NCBI GenBank assembly: GCA_006226775.1 | Contig: SBGD01000031.1 | Coordinates: 1-64,000, forward strand | Origin: Paracoccaceae bacterium | GTDB taxonomy: Bacteria; Pseudomonadota; Alphaproteobacteria; Rhodobacterales; Rhodobacteraceae | Length of the DNA stretch: 64,000 nt | Direction: 5' to 3' | Part shown: piece by piece, positions 42,393 to 51,901 of the stretch | Numbering within the stretch: the first letter of the stretch is position 1 | Layout of the letters: each line of letters begins with the position of its first letter | The notes under the pieces: model-generated | What the model saw: the letters and a program-made list of their open reading frames with translations, nothing else | The model's database searches: none | Told to the model about the DNA's origin: nothing | Program-made: the position numbers and the translations under genes

Positions 42393-43145
42393 TCAGCCCG
42401 GCACCCGGGTCAGCCGCGCCTCGCCCGCCTGCATCTCGCCCTTGGCGCGGTCGAAGCGCAGGTAGGCCAGCGCGCGGCCCTGCGCCTGGCTGCCCAGCAC
42501 GCCCACCGGCTTGCCCTCGGCGGTGATCTCGGTGCCCACCGGTGCCGCGCCCTCGATGGCCAGTTGCGCCAGCCCCTTGCGCAGCTCGGTCTTGTGCTTC
42601 ATCCGCGCGGTCACTTCCTGCCCGACGTAGCAGCCCTTGCGGAAATCGACGCCGTTCAGCCGCTCGAAATCCATCTCCAGCACATAGGCGTCGGGGCCCA
42701 GCTCCCGCCCCCAGCGCGGCACCATGGCGGCGACATGCAGCGCGTCCCAGTCGGTGTCCTCCTCGGGCAGGGCCTCGGGCGCGATCCGCCGCCAGCCCAG
42801 ACTGGCATCGCGCGGATCGGGCCAGGCGCCCTCGGGTGCCGCACCGGTCCCGCGCGAGACCTTGAGGTCGGTCGGCGCGATCGCCACATCGGCCCGCAGC
42901 TTGTACATCGCCAGCCGTTTCGCCAGCCCGTCGGCCACATCGACGGGCGCATCCAGCAGGATATCGGCGCCCTCGGCCTGCAGGAAGAAGGCGGCGATCA
43001 GCTTGCCCTGCGGCGTCAGCAGCCCGGTATAGACCAACCCGTGATCGATGCGGGCCACATCATTGGTCACCAGCCCCTGCAGGAACTCGCGCGCGTCGCT
43101 GCCGGAGAGGCGCAAGACGGCCCTGGTTTCGGAATAAGTGTTCAT
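42393..43145 (-). CDS. ygfZ: Folate-binding Fe-S cluster repair protein YgfZ
   Basis: The 250-residue protein is of the GcvT-like YgfZ family, which uses tetrahydrofolate in maintaining Fe-S enzymes. The signature KGCYVGQEVTAR (about residues 175-186) is intact. The N terminus LRLSGSDAREFLQGLVTNDV is typical. The start at 43145 gives that N terminus directly. It is divergent from a small glycosyltransferase gene, with 64 bases between the starts. Confidence 0.9.
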   Translation of the reverse strand: MNTYSETRAVLRLSGSDAREFLQGLVTNDVARIDHGLVYTGLLTPQGKLIAAFFLQAEGADILLDAPVDVADGLAKRLAMYKLRADVAIAPTDLKVSRGTGAAPEGAWPDPRDASLGWRRIAPEALPEEDTDWDALHVAAMVPRWGRELGPDAYVLEMDFERLNGVDFRKGCYVGQEVTARMKHKTELRKGLAQLAIEGAAPVGTEITAEGKPVGVLGSQAQGRALAYLRFDRAKGEMQAGEARLTRVPG

Positions 43146-43209
43146 TTGGCATTTCCTTCCCGCCCACTCGTTCCATATAGACGGCGCAAGAGCAACCGAC
43201 AGGGCCGAC

Positions 43210-43800
43210 ATGCGCGCACCGATCTCGGTCATCCTCCCGACGCTGAACGCAGGCGCAGACCTGCCCGCCTGCCTCATGGCACTGGGCGAGGGGCTGGGCG
43301 CAGGCGTGATCCGCGAGTTGATCGTGAGCGATGGCGGCTCGTCCGATGCCACCTTGCAGATTGCCGAAGCCGCAGGCGCGCGGATCGTCACCGGGCCGGC
43401 GGCGCGGGCCGAGCAGTTGCGCCGCGGCGCGGCGGCGGCCGAGGGCGAATGGCTGCTGTTCCTCGAGGCCGGCAGCGCGCTTGCGCCGGGCTGGACCGGG
43501 CCGGTGCTGCGCCACCTGATGACCGACCGGGCCGCGGCCTTCCGCCTGGCCAGCCGCAGCGCGCAGCCCCTGGCGCGGCTTGCCGCCGGATGGGCCAACC
43601 TGCGCAGCCGCCTGCTGGCGCGGCCCAGCGCCGCGCAGGGGTTGCTGATCCGCCGCGCGCTTTACGAGACGACAGGCGGCTACCGCGATCTGCCGGAAGG
43701 CGAAGACCTGGGCCTGGCAAGCGCGCTGCGGGGGCGGTTGGTGCTGCTGCCGGCCCGTGTCACCATGCCCGCCGCCGCGCGCGGTGACGCGGCCTCGTGA
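43210..43800 (+). CDS. Family-2 glycosyltransferase, small
   Basis: This 196-residue protein carries a GT-A nucleotide-sugar binding start ISVILPTLNAGADLPACLMAL, the first acidic site VSDGGSSDAT and LLFLEAGSALAPGW in place of the usual D-x-D. GT2 proteins normally need D-x-D; here the position reads E-A-G, so metal binding may differ. The C-terminal half resembles short bacterial glycosyltransferases of about 200-230 residues. Acceptor unknown. It converges with the MsbA-like exporter gene, 19 bases apart. Confidence 0.75.
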   Translation: MRAPISVILPTLNAGADLPACLMALGEGLGAGVIRELIVSDGGSSDATLQIAEAAGARIVTGPAARAEQLRRGAAAAEGEWLLFLEAGSALAPGWTGPVLRHLMTDRAAAFRLASRSAQPLARLAAGWANLRSRLLARPSAAQGLLIRRALYETTGGYRDLPEGEDLGLASALRGRLVLLPARVTMPAAARGDAAS

Positions 43801-43819
43801 CAAGCGCCGAACGCCGGAT

Positions 43820-45565
43820 CTACTCGCCGCCCTGCAACTGGTTGAGCTTGGCATAGGTGCCATTGACCGCCATCAGGCTGTCGTGGGTGCCTTCCTCGAC
43901 GACGCGGCCATTGTCCATGACCACGATCTTGTCGGCATTGCGCACCGTCGACAACCGGTGCGCGATGACCAGCGTCGTGCGGCCCTCGGCCAGCCGGTCC
44001 AGCGCCTCCTGCACCAGCGCCTCCGAGGCGGTGTCCAGCGCCGAGGTCGCCTCGTCCAGCAGCAGGATCGGCGTGTCGCGCAGCACCGCGCGGGCGATCG
44101 CCACCCGCTGGCGCTGCCCGCCCGAGAGGTTCGAGCCGCGCGGCCCGGCGGGGCTGTCGATGCCATTGGCCAGCCGCGGCAGGAAGTCGCTGACATGGGC
44201 GGCGTCCAGCGCGGCCTTCAGCGCCTCCTCGCTCACATCCGCGCGGTCGAGCACGATATTGTCGCGCAGGGTCTCGTCGAACAGCAGCGCCTCCTGGCTG
44301 ACCACGGAAAACAGCCCGCGCAGCGCGGTGACATCCATCTCGCGCACATCGGTGCCGCCGATGGTCACCCGCCCGCTGTCGACGTCGACCAGCCGGGTGA
44401 TCAGGTTGAAGACGGTGGACTTGCCCGCCCCCGAAGCGCCGACCAGCGCCGTGGTCTTGCCCGCCTCGGCCACCAGCGAGGCGCCGCGCAGCACCGGCGC
44501 CTCGCCATAGGCCAGGTGCACGTCGTCCAGCACGATCTCGGGCGCGCCCTGCGGCACCGGCTTGGGGTTGGCGGGGGATTTCAGCGCCGGCCGGGTTTCC
44601 AGCAGTTCGCGCAGCCGCTCGATGGCCGAGGCCGCCACCTGCCAGACGCCGGAGATCGCGCCCAGCCGCCGCAGCGGCTCGAAGGTCAGGCCCAGCGCGG
44701 TGAAGAAGGCCATGAAGTCGCCCACCGTCTTGGTGCCTTCGATGATCTCGCGCCCGCCATAGAGCAGCACGCCGAAAAAGCCGATCCCGGCCATCACGTC
44801 GACCAGCCCGGGGATCATCGCCTGGCCCATGGTGGTCTTGATTTCCAGCTTGATCCGCTTGCGGGTCAGCTTGCGGTAGCGCTTGGCCTGGTAGGCCTCC
44901 AGTCGGTTGAGCTTGATCGGCACGATGCCGTGGAAGATCTCGTTCAGGCGCACCGACAGCCCGGCGGCAATGTCGCGCGACACCCGCGCATGGCGGCGGA
45001 CAAAGCGTTGCAGCGCCACCACCGGCACGACCATCACCGGCACGCCCACCATCGCCACCAGCGTCCAGCGCCAGTCGATGCCGAAGGCCACCGCCGCCAG
45101 CGAGACCAGCGCGATCACGTCGCGGCCCATGCCGGTGATCAGCGTGCTCCAGACCTTGTTGACCGAGCCGACATCGCCCTGGATGCGCTGCATCAGGTGG
45201 CCGGGGGAATGGGTCTGGTGGAACTGGCCTTCCAGCGTCATCAGGTGGGTCACGAGGTCCTGGCGGATCTCGGCCGCGGTGACTTCGCCCAGCCGGGTGA
45301 TCAGCACCTTCTGCACCCCCGAGGCCACCGCCCGCAAACAGAAGATCCCCAGGATCGCGAGGCCCACCCAGGTCAGAAGATCGCCGCGCCCGCCGATGAA
45401 GATCTGGTCGAACATCGGCTTCATCATGTAGCTGATCGCGCCGTACATGCCGCCTTCGATCGCCATGAAGGCGAGGGCCACCAGCAAAAGCCAGATATGG
45501 CGCCGCAGGTACGAGCGCCAGAGCCAGAGCGCGAGGCCCTTGGAATTGGGGGTGGTCTCGGTCAC
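43820..45565 (-). CDS. ABC exporter, MsbA-like, fused TMD-NBD
   Basis: The 581-residue half-transporter has six transmembrane helices in the N-terminal ~330 residues and an ATPase domain with Walker [10 protein letters not shown], signature NLSGGQRQR, Walker B ILLLDEATSALD and the H-loop VIAHRLST. The family includes MsbA, which flips lipid A core. It starts at GTG 45565, overlapping the stop of the phosphatase gene (GTGA); no better start is present. Coupling to a phosphatase gene suggests an envelope lipid role, which is inference. Confidence 0.85.
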   Translation of the reverse strand: MTETTPNSKGLALWLWRSYLRRHIWLLLVALAFMAIEGGMYGAISYMMKPMFDQIFIGGRGDLLTWVGLAILGIFCLRAVASGVQKVLITRLGEVTAAEIRQDLVTHLMTLEGQFHQTHSPGHLMQRIQGDVGSVNKVWSTLITGMGRDVIALVSLAAVAFGIDWRWTLVAMVGVPVMVVPVVALQRFVRRHARVSRDIAAGLSVRLNEIFHGIVPIKLNRLEAYQAKRYRKLTRKRIKLEIKTTMGQAMIPGLVDVMAGIGFFGVLLYGGREIIEGTKTVGDFMAFFTALGLTFEPLRRLGAISGVWQVAASAIERLRELLETRPALKSPANPKPVPQGAPEIVLDDVHLAYGEAPVLRGASLVAEAGKTTALVGASGAGKSTVFNLITRLVDVDSGRVTIGGTDVREMDVTALRGLFSVVSQEALLFDETLRDNIVLDRADVSEEALKAALDAAHVSDFLPRLANGIDSPAGPRGSNLSGGQRQRVAIARAVLRDTPILLLDEATSALDTASEALVQEALDRLAEGRTTLVIAHRLSTVRNADKIVVMDNGRVVEEGTHDSLMAVNGTYAKLNQLQGGE

Positions 45566-46293
45566 GTGACCGGCGCCCTGGCCAGGTCGCGCAACTGCCG
45601 CGCCGCCTGGGCCGGCGTGTCGCCGCGTTCGTAGAACACGTCCAGCCGCATCGACCGGTACTCGGTCTTCACCCAGTCCTCGAAGCCGATCGGCTCGTCG
45701 TTCTTGCGCGCCTCGTAGACGTCGAGGATGAAGTCCTGCACCCCGGTCCGGGTCCATTTCATGTGCAGGTACTTCATGCCCAGCTGCTTGCGGGCTTCCT
45801 CGACCGGGACATCCTCGAAGACCATCAGGTAGATGGCGGCGACGATGCCGGCCCGGTCGGCGCCGGACTTGCAGTGGAAGACGAAGGGCTTCTCGACCTT
45901 GCGGAGCGTCTCGAGCACATGCAGCAGCCGCTCGCGGCTCGAGGCATTGCGGGCGTAGAGCTTGGTGACATGAAGTTTCAGCCCCAGCTTGGCGCAGGCT
46001 TCCTCTTCCAGCAGGTAATGCGCATAGCGTTCCTTGCCGCGCAGGGTCAGCACCGAGGTGATGCCGAGGTCGCGGTAGCGTTCAAGCCTGCGCGGGCCGG
46101 GATGGTTCGACCGGTAGACCCCCGGCGCGATCTGGTAGAAGTTGGTCCAGGGCAGGCGCAGGAAGGCATGGTCGACAAGGTGGTAATGCACATGCCCCAT
46201 GAACCGGCCGCGCGGGGTCGAGATATCCTTGCCGAACGAATGCCGCCAGCGGCGCCCGCGCTTTTCGATCCAGTTGAACAAGGACTTGAGCAT
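45562..46293 (-). CDS. Dual-specificity/tyrosine phosphatase-like protein
   Basis: The 243-residue protein carries the CX5R active site in VFHCKSGADRAGIVAAIY (about residues 135-152) and a preceding general-acid loop region. The N terminus is basic and amphipathic (LFNWIEKRGRRWRHSFG). Similar proteins in alphaproteobacteria sit beside MsbA-like exporters and may dephosphorylate lipid or sugar phosphates. Its stop overlaps the start of the ABC exporter gene, so the two are coupled. Confidence 0.85.
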   Translation of the reverse strand: MLKSLFNWIEKRGRRWRHSFGKDISTPRGRFMGHVHYHLVDHAFLRLPWTNFYQIAPGVYRSNHPGPRRLERYRDLGITSVLTLRGKERYAHYLLEEEACAKLGLKLHVTKLYARNASSRERLLHVLETLRKVEKPFVFHCKSGADRAGIVAAIYLMVFEDVPVEEARKQLGMKYLHMKWTRTGVQDFILDVYEARKNDEPIGFEDWVKTEYRSMRLDVFYERGDTPAQAARQLRDLARAPVT

Positions 46294-46420
46294 TCATGCG
46301 CCCCGGGGTTTGGCTTGGGCGGGGTTTAGGCGACCGCGGCGGCGCTGGCAAGCGTGCCACGACCGATTGACGCCAAAGGGGTGCCCGGGTTAGCTGAGGC
46401 TCGATTTTCGGAGTGCCTTC

Positions 46421-47626
46421 ATGTCCCTTTCCAATGGCCGCCCCTACCGGGCGATTCCCGGACCGTCCGAGACCCCGGATGCGGTTCAGCGCGCGATGCA
46501 CCGGTCGTCGCAGAACATCTACGAGGGCGAGATCATCGCCCTGACCGAAAGCCTGATCCCCGACCTGCGCCGGGTGGCGCGCACCGCGCATCACGTCGCG
46601 ATCTACATCGCCAATGGCCACGGCGTCTGGGAGGCCTCGCTGGCCAATATCCTCAACCCCGGCGACAGGGTGCTGGTGCCGGCCACGGGGCGGTTCTCGC
46701 ACGGCTGGGCGGAGATGGCCGAGGGGCTGGGCATCCACCCCGAGATCATGGAGTTCGGCCTGCAAAGCCCCTTCGACCCGGGCCGGATCGAGGAACGGCT
46801 GCGCGCCGACACCGGGCACGAGATCAAGGCGGTGCTGGGCGTGCATGTCGATACCGCGACCTCGGTGCGCTCGGACATCGCCGGGCTGCGCGCGGCGCTG
46901 GATGCGGCGGGGCATCCCGCGCTTCTCTTGGCCGATTGCATCGCCTCGCTGGGCTGCGACCGATTCGAGATGGACGCCTGGGGCGTCGATGTCACCCTCA
47001 CCGGCAGCCAGAAGGGGCTGATGGTGCCGCCCGGCGTGGCTTTCGTGTTCTTTTCGCCCAAGGCCGCCGCGCATCGGCCCGCGCGGGTCTCGCGCCACTG
47101 GGACTGGGCGCCGCGGGCCAACCCGCAGAGCTACTCCGACCATTTCAACGGCACCGCGCCGACCCATCACCTCTACGGGCTGCGCGCCGCGCTGGACATG
47201 ATGATGGAAGAGGGGATGGAGGCGATCTGGGACCGCCACGCCACGCTCGCCCGCGCGATCTGGGCCGCGGTGGATCACTGGGGGCAGGCAGGGCCGCTGA
47301 AGCTCAACGTCGCCGATCCGGCGCATCGCAGCCACGCGGTCACCACGCTGCGCATCGGCGCGCCGCAGGGCCAGCGCCTGCGCGCCTGGTGCGAGGAGAA
47401 CGCCGGGGTGACGCTGGGCATCGGGCTTGGCATGGCGCCGCCCGACAGCCCGGAACGGCACGGCTTTTTCCGCTTCGGCCACATGGGGCACGTCAACCCG
47501 CACATGATCCTCGGGCTGCTGGGCTCGGTCGAGGCCGGGCTTGGCGCGCTCGACATCCCGCATGCGCGGGGCGGGGTGCAGGCCGCGGCCCGGGTGATCA
47601 GCGCCGCCGCGCCGCCAGCCGGTTGA
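46421..47626 (+). CDS. Class V aminotransferase, serine/alanine-glyoxylate type
   Basis: This 401-residue PLP enzyme belongs to the family of alanine-glyoxylate and serine-glyoxylate aminotransferases. The PLP lysine is in TGSQKGLMVPPG (about residue 195), and LGVHVDTATSVRSDI and LLADCIASLG supply the substrate and cofactor contacts. The N terminus RPYRAIPGPSETPDAVQRAM is characteristic. It probably serves glyoxylate or photorespiration-type serine metabolism. Its end overlaps the convergent small membrane protein gene by 29 bases. Confidence 0.88.
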   Translation: MSLSNGRPYRAIPGPSETPDAVQRAMHRSSQNIYEGEIIALTESLIPDLRRVARTAHHVAIYIANGHGVWEASLANILNPGDRVLVPATGRFSHGWAEMAEGLGIHPEIMEFGLQSPFDPGRIEERLRADTGHEIKAVLGVHVDTATSVRSDIAGLRAALDAAGHPALLLADCIASLGCDRFEMDAWGVDVTLTGSQKGLMVPPGVAFVFFSPKAAAHRPARVSRHWDWAPRANPQSYSDHFNGTAPTHHLYGLRAALDMMMEEGMEAIWDRHATLARAIWAAVDHWGQAGPLKLNVADPAHRSHAVTTLRIGAPQGQRLRAWCEENAGVTLGIGLGMAPPDSPERHGFFRFGHMGHVNPHMILGLLGSVEAGLGALDIPHARGGVQAAARVISAAAPPAG

Positions 47627-47789
47627 TCCAGAGATGCAGGCCCAGGCCGGCCAGCACCACGGCCCCCAGCCCGAAGGAGGCCAGCAGCACGAAGAAGACC
47701 CAGATCAGGTTGGCCCCGAACATCACGATACAGGCGCCGGTATAATCCGGTGCGCGCCCGATCGGGCGATTGTTGGCTCTGTCATACAT
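47598..47789 (-). CDS. Small single-helix membrane protein, unknown
   Basis: The 63-residue protein has a polar N terminus (MYDRANNRPIGRAPDYTGA), a long hydrophobic stretch (VMFGANLIWVFFVLLASFGLGAVVLAGLGL) and a basic C terminus (NRLAARRR). It overlaps the 3' end of the convergent aminotransferase gene by 29 bases. The codon pattern and the clean membrane topology argue for a real gene; no function is known to me. Confidence 0.65.
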   Translation of the reverse strand: MYDRANNRPIGRAPDYTGACIVMFGANLIWVFFVLLASFGLGAVVLAGLGLHLWINRLAARRR

Positions 47790-47884
47790 CTGCGCACCTC
47801 ACCAATCCGCGGATCTTCTGCGACAGGATACCGCAGACCGGGGAAAAGTCAGGCCCGATTTTCGGGCCGGGGCGCGTGCGATGC

Positions 47885-48568
47885 TCAGAGCGGCGTCAAA
47901 TGGCCGTCGTCCAGCGCGACGCGGCGGTCCATGCGGGCGGCCAGGTCGAAGTTATGCGTCGCGATCAGCGCCGAAAGCCCGGTGTCGCGCACCAGGTGCA
48001 TCAGCGCGTCGAACACCGTGTCCGAGGTCGCGGGATCGAGGTTCCCGGTCGGCTCGTCCGCCAGCAGAAGCCGCGGCGCATTGGCCAGCGCGCGGCAGAA
48101 GGCGACCCGCTGCTGTTCGCCGCCCGACAGCGCGCCGGGCCGGTGGTCGGCGCGCTTCGCCAGCCCGACCGAGTCGAGCAGCACCCGCGCGCGGTCCTCG
48201 GCGCCGCTGCGCGTCATGCCATTGGCCAGTTGCGGCAGGGCGACATTCTCCAGCGCGGTGAACTCAGGCAGCAGGTGGTGGAACTGGTAGACAAAGCCCA
48301 CGTCGCGCCTGCGCGCCGCGGTGCGGCGGCGGTCCGAGAGCCCCACCATGTCCTGCCCGCCGATGCGCACCGCGCCCTCGTCGGCCACGTCCAGCAGCCC
48401 GGCGATGTGCAGGAGCGTCGACTTGCCCGCGCCCGAGGGCGCCACCAGCGCCACCACCTCGCCCGGCGCCAGCACCAGGTCGGCGCCCTTGAGCACCGCC
48501 ACCTCGTTCTCGCGCCCGGCGTTGTAGGTCTTGGTGACGCCGCGCAGTTCCAGCACCGGATCACTCAT
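47885..48568 (-). CDS. lolD: Lipoprotein-releasing system ATP-binding protein LolD
   Basis: This 227-residue ATPase drives release of lipoproteins from the inner membrane. Walker A is APSGAGKST, the signature ALSGGEQQR, Walker [13 protein letters not shown], followed by [13 protein letters not shown]. These fit the LolD/MacB-type group. Its start overlaps the end of the permease gene by 8 bases, so the two are coupled. Confidence 0.92.
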   Translation of the reverse strand: MSDPVLELRGVTKTYNAGRENEVAVLKGADLVLAPGEVVALVAPSGAGKSTLLHIAGLLDVADEGAVRIGGQDMVGLSDRRRTAARRRDVGFVYQFHHLLPEFTALENVALPQLANGMTRSGAEDRARVLLDSVGLAKRADHRPGALSGGEQQRVAFCRALANAPRLLLADEPTGNLDPATSDTVFDALMHLVRDTGLSALIATHNFDLAARMDRRVALDDGHLTPL

Positions 48569-49853
48569 AGCGCAGCGCCTCCACCGGGTTCAGCCGCGCG
48601 GCGCGGCGGGCGGGAAAGATGGTGACGATGAAGCTCAACCCCAGCGACAGCGAGACCGCCGAGAGCACATCCGCCAGCTCCAGCTTGGCCGGCACCGCGT
48701 AGAGCCCGCGGATCGACGGATCCCAGACCCCGCCGCCGGCGATCAGGTTCACCGCCGAAAACACCGTGTCGATGTAGATGGCAAAGAGACAGCCCAGAAT
48801 CACGCCAAGCGCCGTGCCGATCAGCCCGGTAAAGGCGCCGCAGATGAAGAACACCCGCAGCACCGAGCCTTCCGACAGGCCCATGGTGCGCAGGATGCCG
48901 ATGTCGCGGCCCTTGTTCTTGACCAGCATGATCAGCCCCGAGACGATGTTCATCGCCGCGATCAGCACCAGCACCGACAGCAGGACGAACATCACGTTGT
49001 CCTCGATCTCGAGGGCGCGCAGGAAGGCGCCGCTGGCATCGCGCCAGGTCCAGACCAGCGCGCGATCCCCCGCCGCCTGCAACAGCGGCAGGGCGTAGTC
49101 GTCGACGTCATCGGGCGACCTGACCATGACCTCGATCTCGTCGGCGGCGCCTTCGCGGTTGAAATAGACCTGCGCGGCCTCGAAGGGCATGTAAACGCGG
49201 GTCTTGTCGATGTCATAGCGCCCGGCGGTGAAGATATAGGTGATCTCGAAGGCCTGCACCCGGGGCGAGGTGCCAAACGGCGTCTTGACCCCGTCGGGCG
49301 AGATCAGCTTGAGCCAGTCGCCGATGCTCACCCCCAATTCGCGGGCGATGCCCGAGCCGATGGCGATGCCCGCGCCGAAGCGGGCAATGTCGCCCTGCTT
49401 CTCCTCGGGGTTGGCGATCCGCGGGATGGTCAAAAGATCGGCAGCAGAGATGCCGTAGACCTCGACGCCTGCGTTGCGGCCATTGGCGCTGGCCATGACC
49501 TGGCCCTTGACCAGCGGCGCGGCGCGGGTGACGAACTCCAGCGTCCGCAGCCGGGCGGCCAATGCGTCGTAATCCGGCACCGTGCGGTCGATCTGGCCGG
49601 CGTCATTGACCTCGGCCTGGTAGTAGACGGTGACATGGGCATTGGTGCCGAGGATGGTGTCGACGAATTCCTCGCGAAAGCCCGAGCGCACGGCCAGCGT
49701 GGCAATCAGCGCAAAGACCGCCAGGGTGATGCCCACCAGGCTGATCCAGGTCATGACGCTGACACCGCCCTCGGCCCGCTTGGCACGCAGGTAGCGCCAG
49801 GCGATCATCCATTCGAAGGCGGCGAAGGGGGCGGGGGTGCGGGCTCTGCTCAT
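48561..49853 (-). CDS. lolC: Lipoprotein-releasing ABC permease (LolC/LolE family)
   Basis: The 430-residue protein starts with [38 protein letters not shown], which contains the LolC/E N-terminal helix, followed by a periplasmic domain of about 220 residues and three C-terminal helices in an FtsX fold ([39 protein letters not shown]). Alphaproteobacteria carry one such permease in place of separate LolC and LolE. It precedes lolD in the same message. Confidence 0.9.
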   Translation of the reverse strand: MSRARTPAPFAAFEWMIAWRYLRAKRAEGGVSVMTWISLVGITLAVFALIATLAVRSGFREEFVDTILGTNAHVTVYYQAEVNDAGQIDRTVPDYDALAARLRTLEFVTRAAPLVKGQVMASANGRNAGVEVYGISAADLLTIPRIANPEEKQGDIARFGAGIAIGSGIARELGVSIGDWLKLISPDGVKTPFGTSPRVQAFEITYIFTAGRYDIDKTRVYMPFEAAQVYFNREGAADEIEVMVRSPDDVDDYALPLLQAAGDRALVWTWRDASGAFLRALEIEDNVMFVLLSVLVLIAAMNIVSGLIMLVKNKGRDIGILRTMGLSEGSVLRVFFICGAFTGLIGTALGVILGCLFAIYIDTVFSAVNLIAGGGVWDPSIRGLYAVPAKLELADVLSAVSLSLGLSFIVTIFPARRAARLNPVEALRYE

Positions 49854-50058
49854 CGGGTGTCCTTTTGGCGCGGAAAGTGGGCAATGGGGCGATGGGCGTC
49901 AAGCGGCGATTGCCGGCAGGGGCGTCCCGCCGCAGTTCATGCGCGGGTTTGATCAAATCGAGCGCTTCCGCGCGCTTTCATTCCGCCAGTGGCCAGGCGA
50001 CGCCTTGCCGGCGGGCGGTGGCGCGGGAGGAGGGGGTGCGGTTTCCTGCCGAGACGCG

Positions 50059-50084
50059 GTTCAGGGGCAGGTCTGCCCCTGAAC
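50059..50084. repeat. 12-bp perfect inverted repeat in the lolC/aminotransferase gap
   Basis: gttcaggggcag (50059-50070) and ctgcccctgaac (50073-50084) are perfect reverse complements with a two-base centre. It lies between divergent genes and has no T-run. With the neighbouring structure at 50108 it makes this 367-base gap strongly folded; I see no coding sequence in the gap. Confidence 0.8.
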
Positions 50085-50107
50085 GCGCCGCCTCCACTGT
50101 GAGGCCC

Positions 50108-50174
50108 GTCGTCTGCGCCTCAAGGTCCTTCGGCCGCCTGCGGCGGTGCTGCGCAACCTTGACCCGCAGACGAC
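50108..50174. repeat. Long imperfect inverted repeat (19-bp arms)
   Basis: gtcgtctgcgcctcaaggt at 50108-50126 pairs with the complement of accttgacccgcagacgac at 50156-50174, with two mismatches. The interior holds a second small hairpin (ccgcc-tgc-ggcgg). It ends 46 bases before the aminotransferase start and looks like a dispersed intergenic repeat or a leader structure. Confidence 0.7.
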
Positions 50175-50220
50175 GCGCGGGGGATTGCATTGGCCGGTGG
50201 CTTGCGCATAGTGCGACGCC

Positions 50221-51327
50221 ATGAGAGGTCCCCGTTTCACCGCCATCGTCGATGCCCTGCCGCCCACCGTGCCCTTCATCGGGCCGGAAAAGATGGAGCG
50301 TGACCGCGGCGCGCCCTTCGTCGCGCGGCTGGGCGCCAATGAAAGCGTCTTCGGCCCCTCGCCGCGGGCGATCGAGGCGATGCAGGCGGCGGCGGGCGAG
50401 ATCTGGAAATACGGTGACAGCACCTCGCATGACCTGCGCCATGCCCTGGCTGCCGACCTGGGGATCGGGCCGGAGAATATCGTCATCGGCGCCGGGATCG
50501 ACGGGCTGCTCAATTCCACCGTGCGGCTGATGGTCGGGCCGGGCGATCAGGTGGTGACCTCGGACGGCGCCTATCCGACCTTCAACTACCACGTGGCAGG
50601 CTATGGCGGCACCCTGCACAAGGTGCCCTACAGGGCCGACCACGAAGACCCCGAGGCTCTGCTGGCCAAGGCGCATGAGGTCGGCGCCAAGCTGGTCTAC
50701 CTTGCCAATCCCGACAATCCCATGGGCACCTGGCACCGCGCCGAGCGGATCGCGGCGATGACTGCCGGGCTGCCCGATGGCTGCGTGCTGGTGCTCGATG
50801 AGGCCTATGTCGAGTTCGCCCCCGAGGGCACCGCGCCGCCGATGGATGTCGCCGACCCCGCGGTGCTGCGGTTCCGCACCTTTTCCAAGGCGCATGGCAT
50901 GGCCGGCGCGCGGGTGGGCTATGCGATGGGCGAGGCCGGGCTGATCGCCGCCTACGAGAAGGTGCGCAACCATTTCGGCATGAACCGCACGGCGCAGATC
51001 GGCGCGCTGGCCGCCTTGCAGGATCGCGCCTGGCTGGCGCATGTGCAGGAAATGGTGGCAAAGGCCCGCGACCGGATTGCCGCCATCGCGCGCGAGAACG
51101 GGCTTGAGCCGCTGCCCTCGGCCACCAATTTCGTCGCGCTGGATTGCGGCGCGGACGGGGATTTCGCCCGCCGGGTGCTGCAGGAACTGGTGGCGCGGGG
51201 GGTCTTCGTGCGCATGCCCTTTGTCGCCCCCGAAGACCGCTGCATCCGGATCAGCGCCGGCACGCCGGAGATGCTGGACGCCTTTGCCGCGGCCCTGCCC
51301 GACGCCCTGCAGGCGGCGCGCGGCTGA
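50221..51327 (+). CDS. Fold-type I aminotransferase, histidinol-phosphate type
   Basis: The 368-residue PLP enzyme has class I/II motifs: LGANESVFGPSPRAIEAM, the PLP region GAGIDGLLNSTVRLM, LANPDNPMGTW, VLDEAYVEF and the lysine loop FRTFSKAHGMAGARVGY (Schiff-base Lys in FSKAHG). This is the HisC family, but the gene is not in a his operon, so it may act on another amino acid such as an aromatic one. The start follows a strongly structured gap. Confidence 0.85.
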   Translation: MRGPRFTAIVDALPPTVPFIGPEKMERDRGAPFVARLGANESVFGPSPRAIEAMQAAAGEIWKYGDSTSHDLRHALAADLGIGPENIVIGAGIDGLLNSTVRLMVGPGDQVVTSDGAYPTFNYHVAGYGGTLHKVPYRADHEDPEALLAKAHEVGAKLVYLANPDNPMGTWHRAERIAAMTAGLPDGCVLVLDEAYVEFAPEGTAPPMDVADPAVLRFRTFSKAHGMAGARVGYAMGEAGLIAAYEKVRNHFGMNRTAQIGALAALQDRAWLAHVQEMVAKARDRIAAIARENGLEPLPSATNFVALDCGADGDFARRVLQELVARGVFVRMPFVAPEDRCIRISAGTPEMLDAFAAALPDALQAARG

Positions 51328-51367
51328 AATTTCTGGTCGGGGGCGGCGCGCAGCCTATCTCCGCCTC

Positions 51368-51772
51368 ATGCAGGTTTTCATCCTTTATCTCTCCACTGCG
51401 GTGGTGTTCCTCGGGCTCGACGTGATCGGCCTGCGGTTTCTCATCCGGCCGGTGTTCGAGCGTCATGTCGGCGACATGCTGGTCGATGGCTTCCGCCTTG
51501 TTCCGGCGCTGGTGTTCTACCTCTTCTACATCGGCGGGGTGCTGTACTTCGTCAGCTGGCCGGCGCTGAAAAGCGGCGCGCCGGGGCAGGCGGCGCTGGG
51601 CGGGGCGCTGATCGGGGCGATGGCCTATGGCACCTATGAATTCACCAATTTCGCGACCCTCAAGGGATGGTCCTGGGCGATGGTCGCGACGGACCTGTCC
51701 TGGGGCATCGTCCTGACCGGCTTTGCCGCCTGGGCCGGGGTGACGCTCACCCGCGCGGCGGGCTGGGGATAG
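51368..51772 (+). CDS. DUF2177 membrane protein
   Basis: The 134-residue protein has four hydrophobic helices and the DUF2177 pattern LSTAVVFLGLDVIGLRFL at the N terminus, AMAYGTYEFTNFATLKGWSW in the middle and DLSWGIVLTGFAAWAGV near the end. The family is widespread and uncharacterised. It lies 40 bases downstream of the aminotransferase gene on the same strand and may be co-transcribed. Confidence 0.85.
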   Translation: MQVFILYLSTAVVFLGLDVIGLRFLIRPVFERHVGDMLVDGFRLVPALVFYLFYIGGVLYFVSWPALKSGAPGQAALGGALIGAMAYGTYEFTNFATLKGWSWAMVATDLSWGIVLTGFAAWAGVTLTRAAGWG

Positions 51773-51901
51773 ATCGGGGGATAGATCGGGCAGGGGAAAG
51801 CCACCCGCCGGGGGCCTGTCAGGGCGGAAATCGCCTGTCGATCTGCGGGAAAAGCCCGGAGGTTGTCCACACATTTGCCGCGAAAACCTGTCGAAATCGA
51901 A

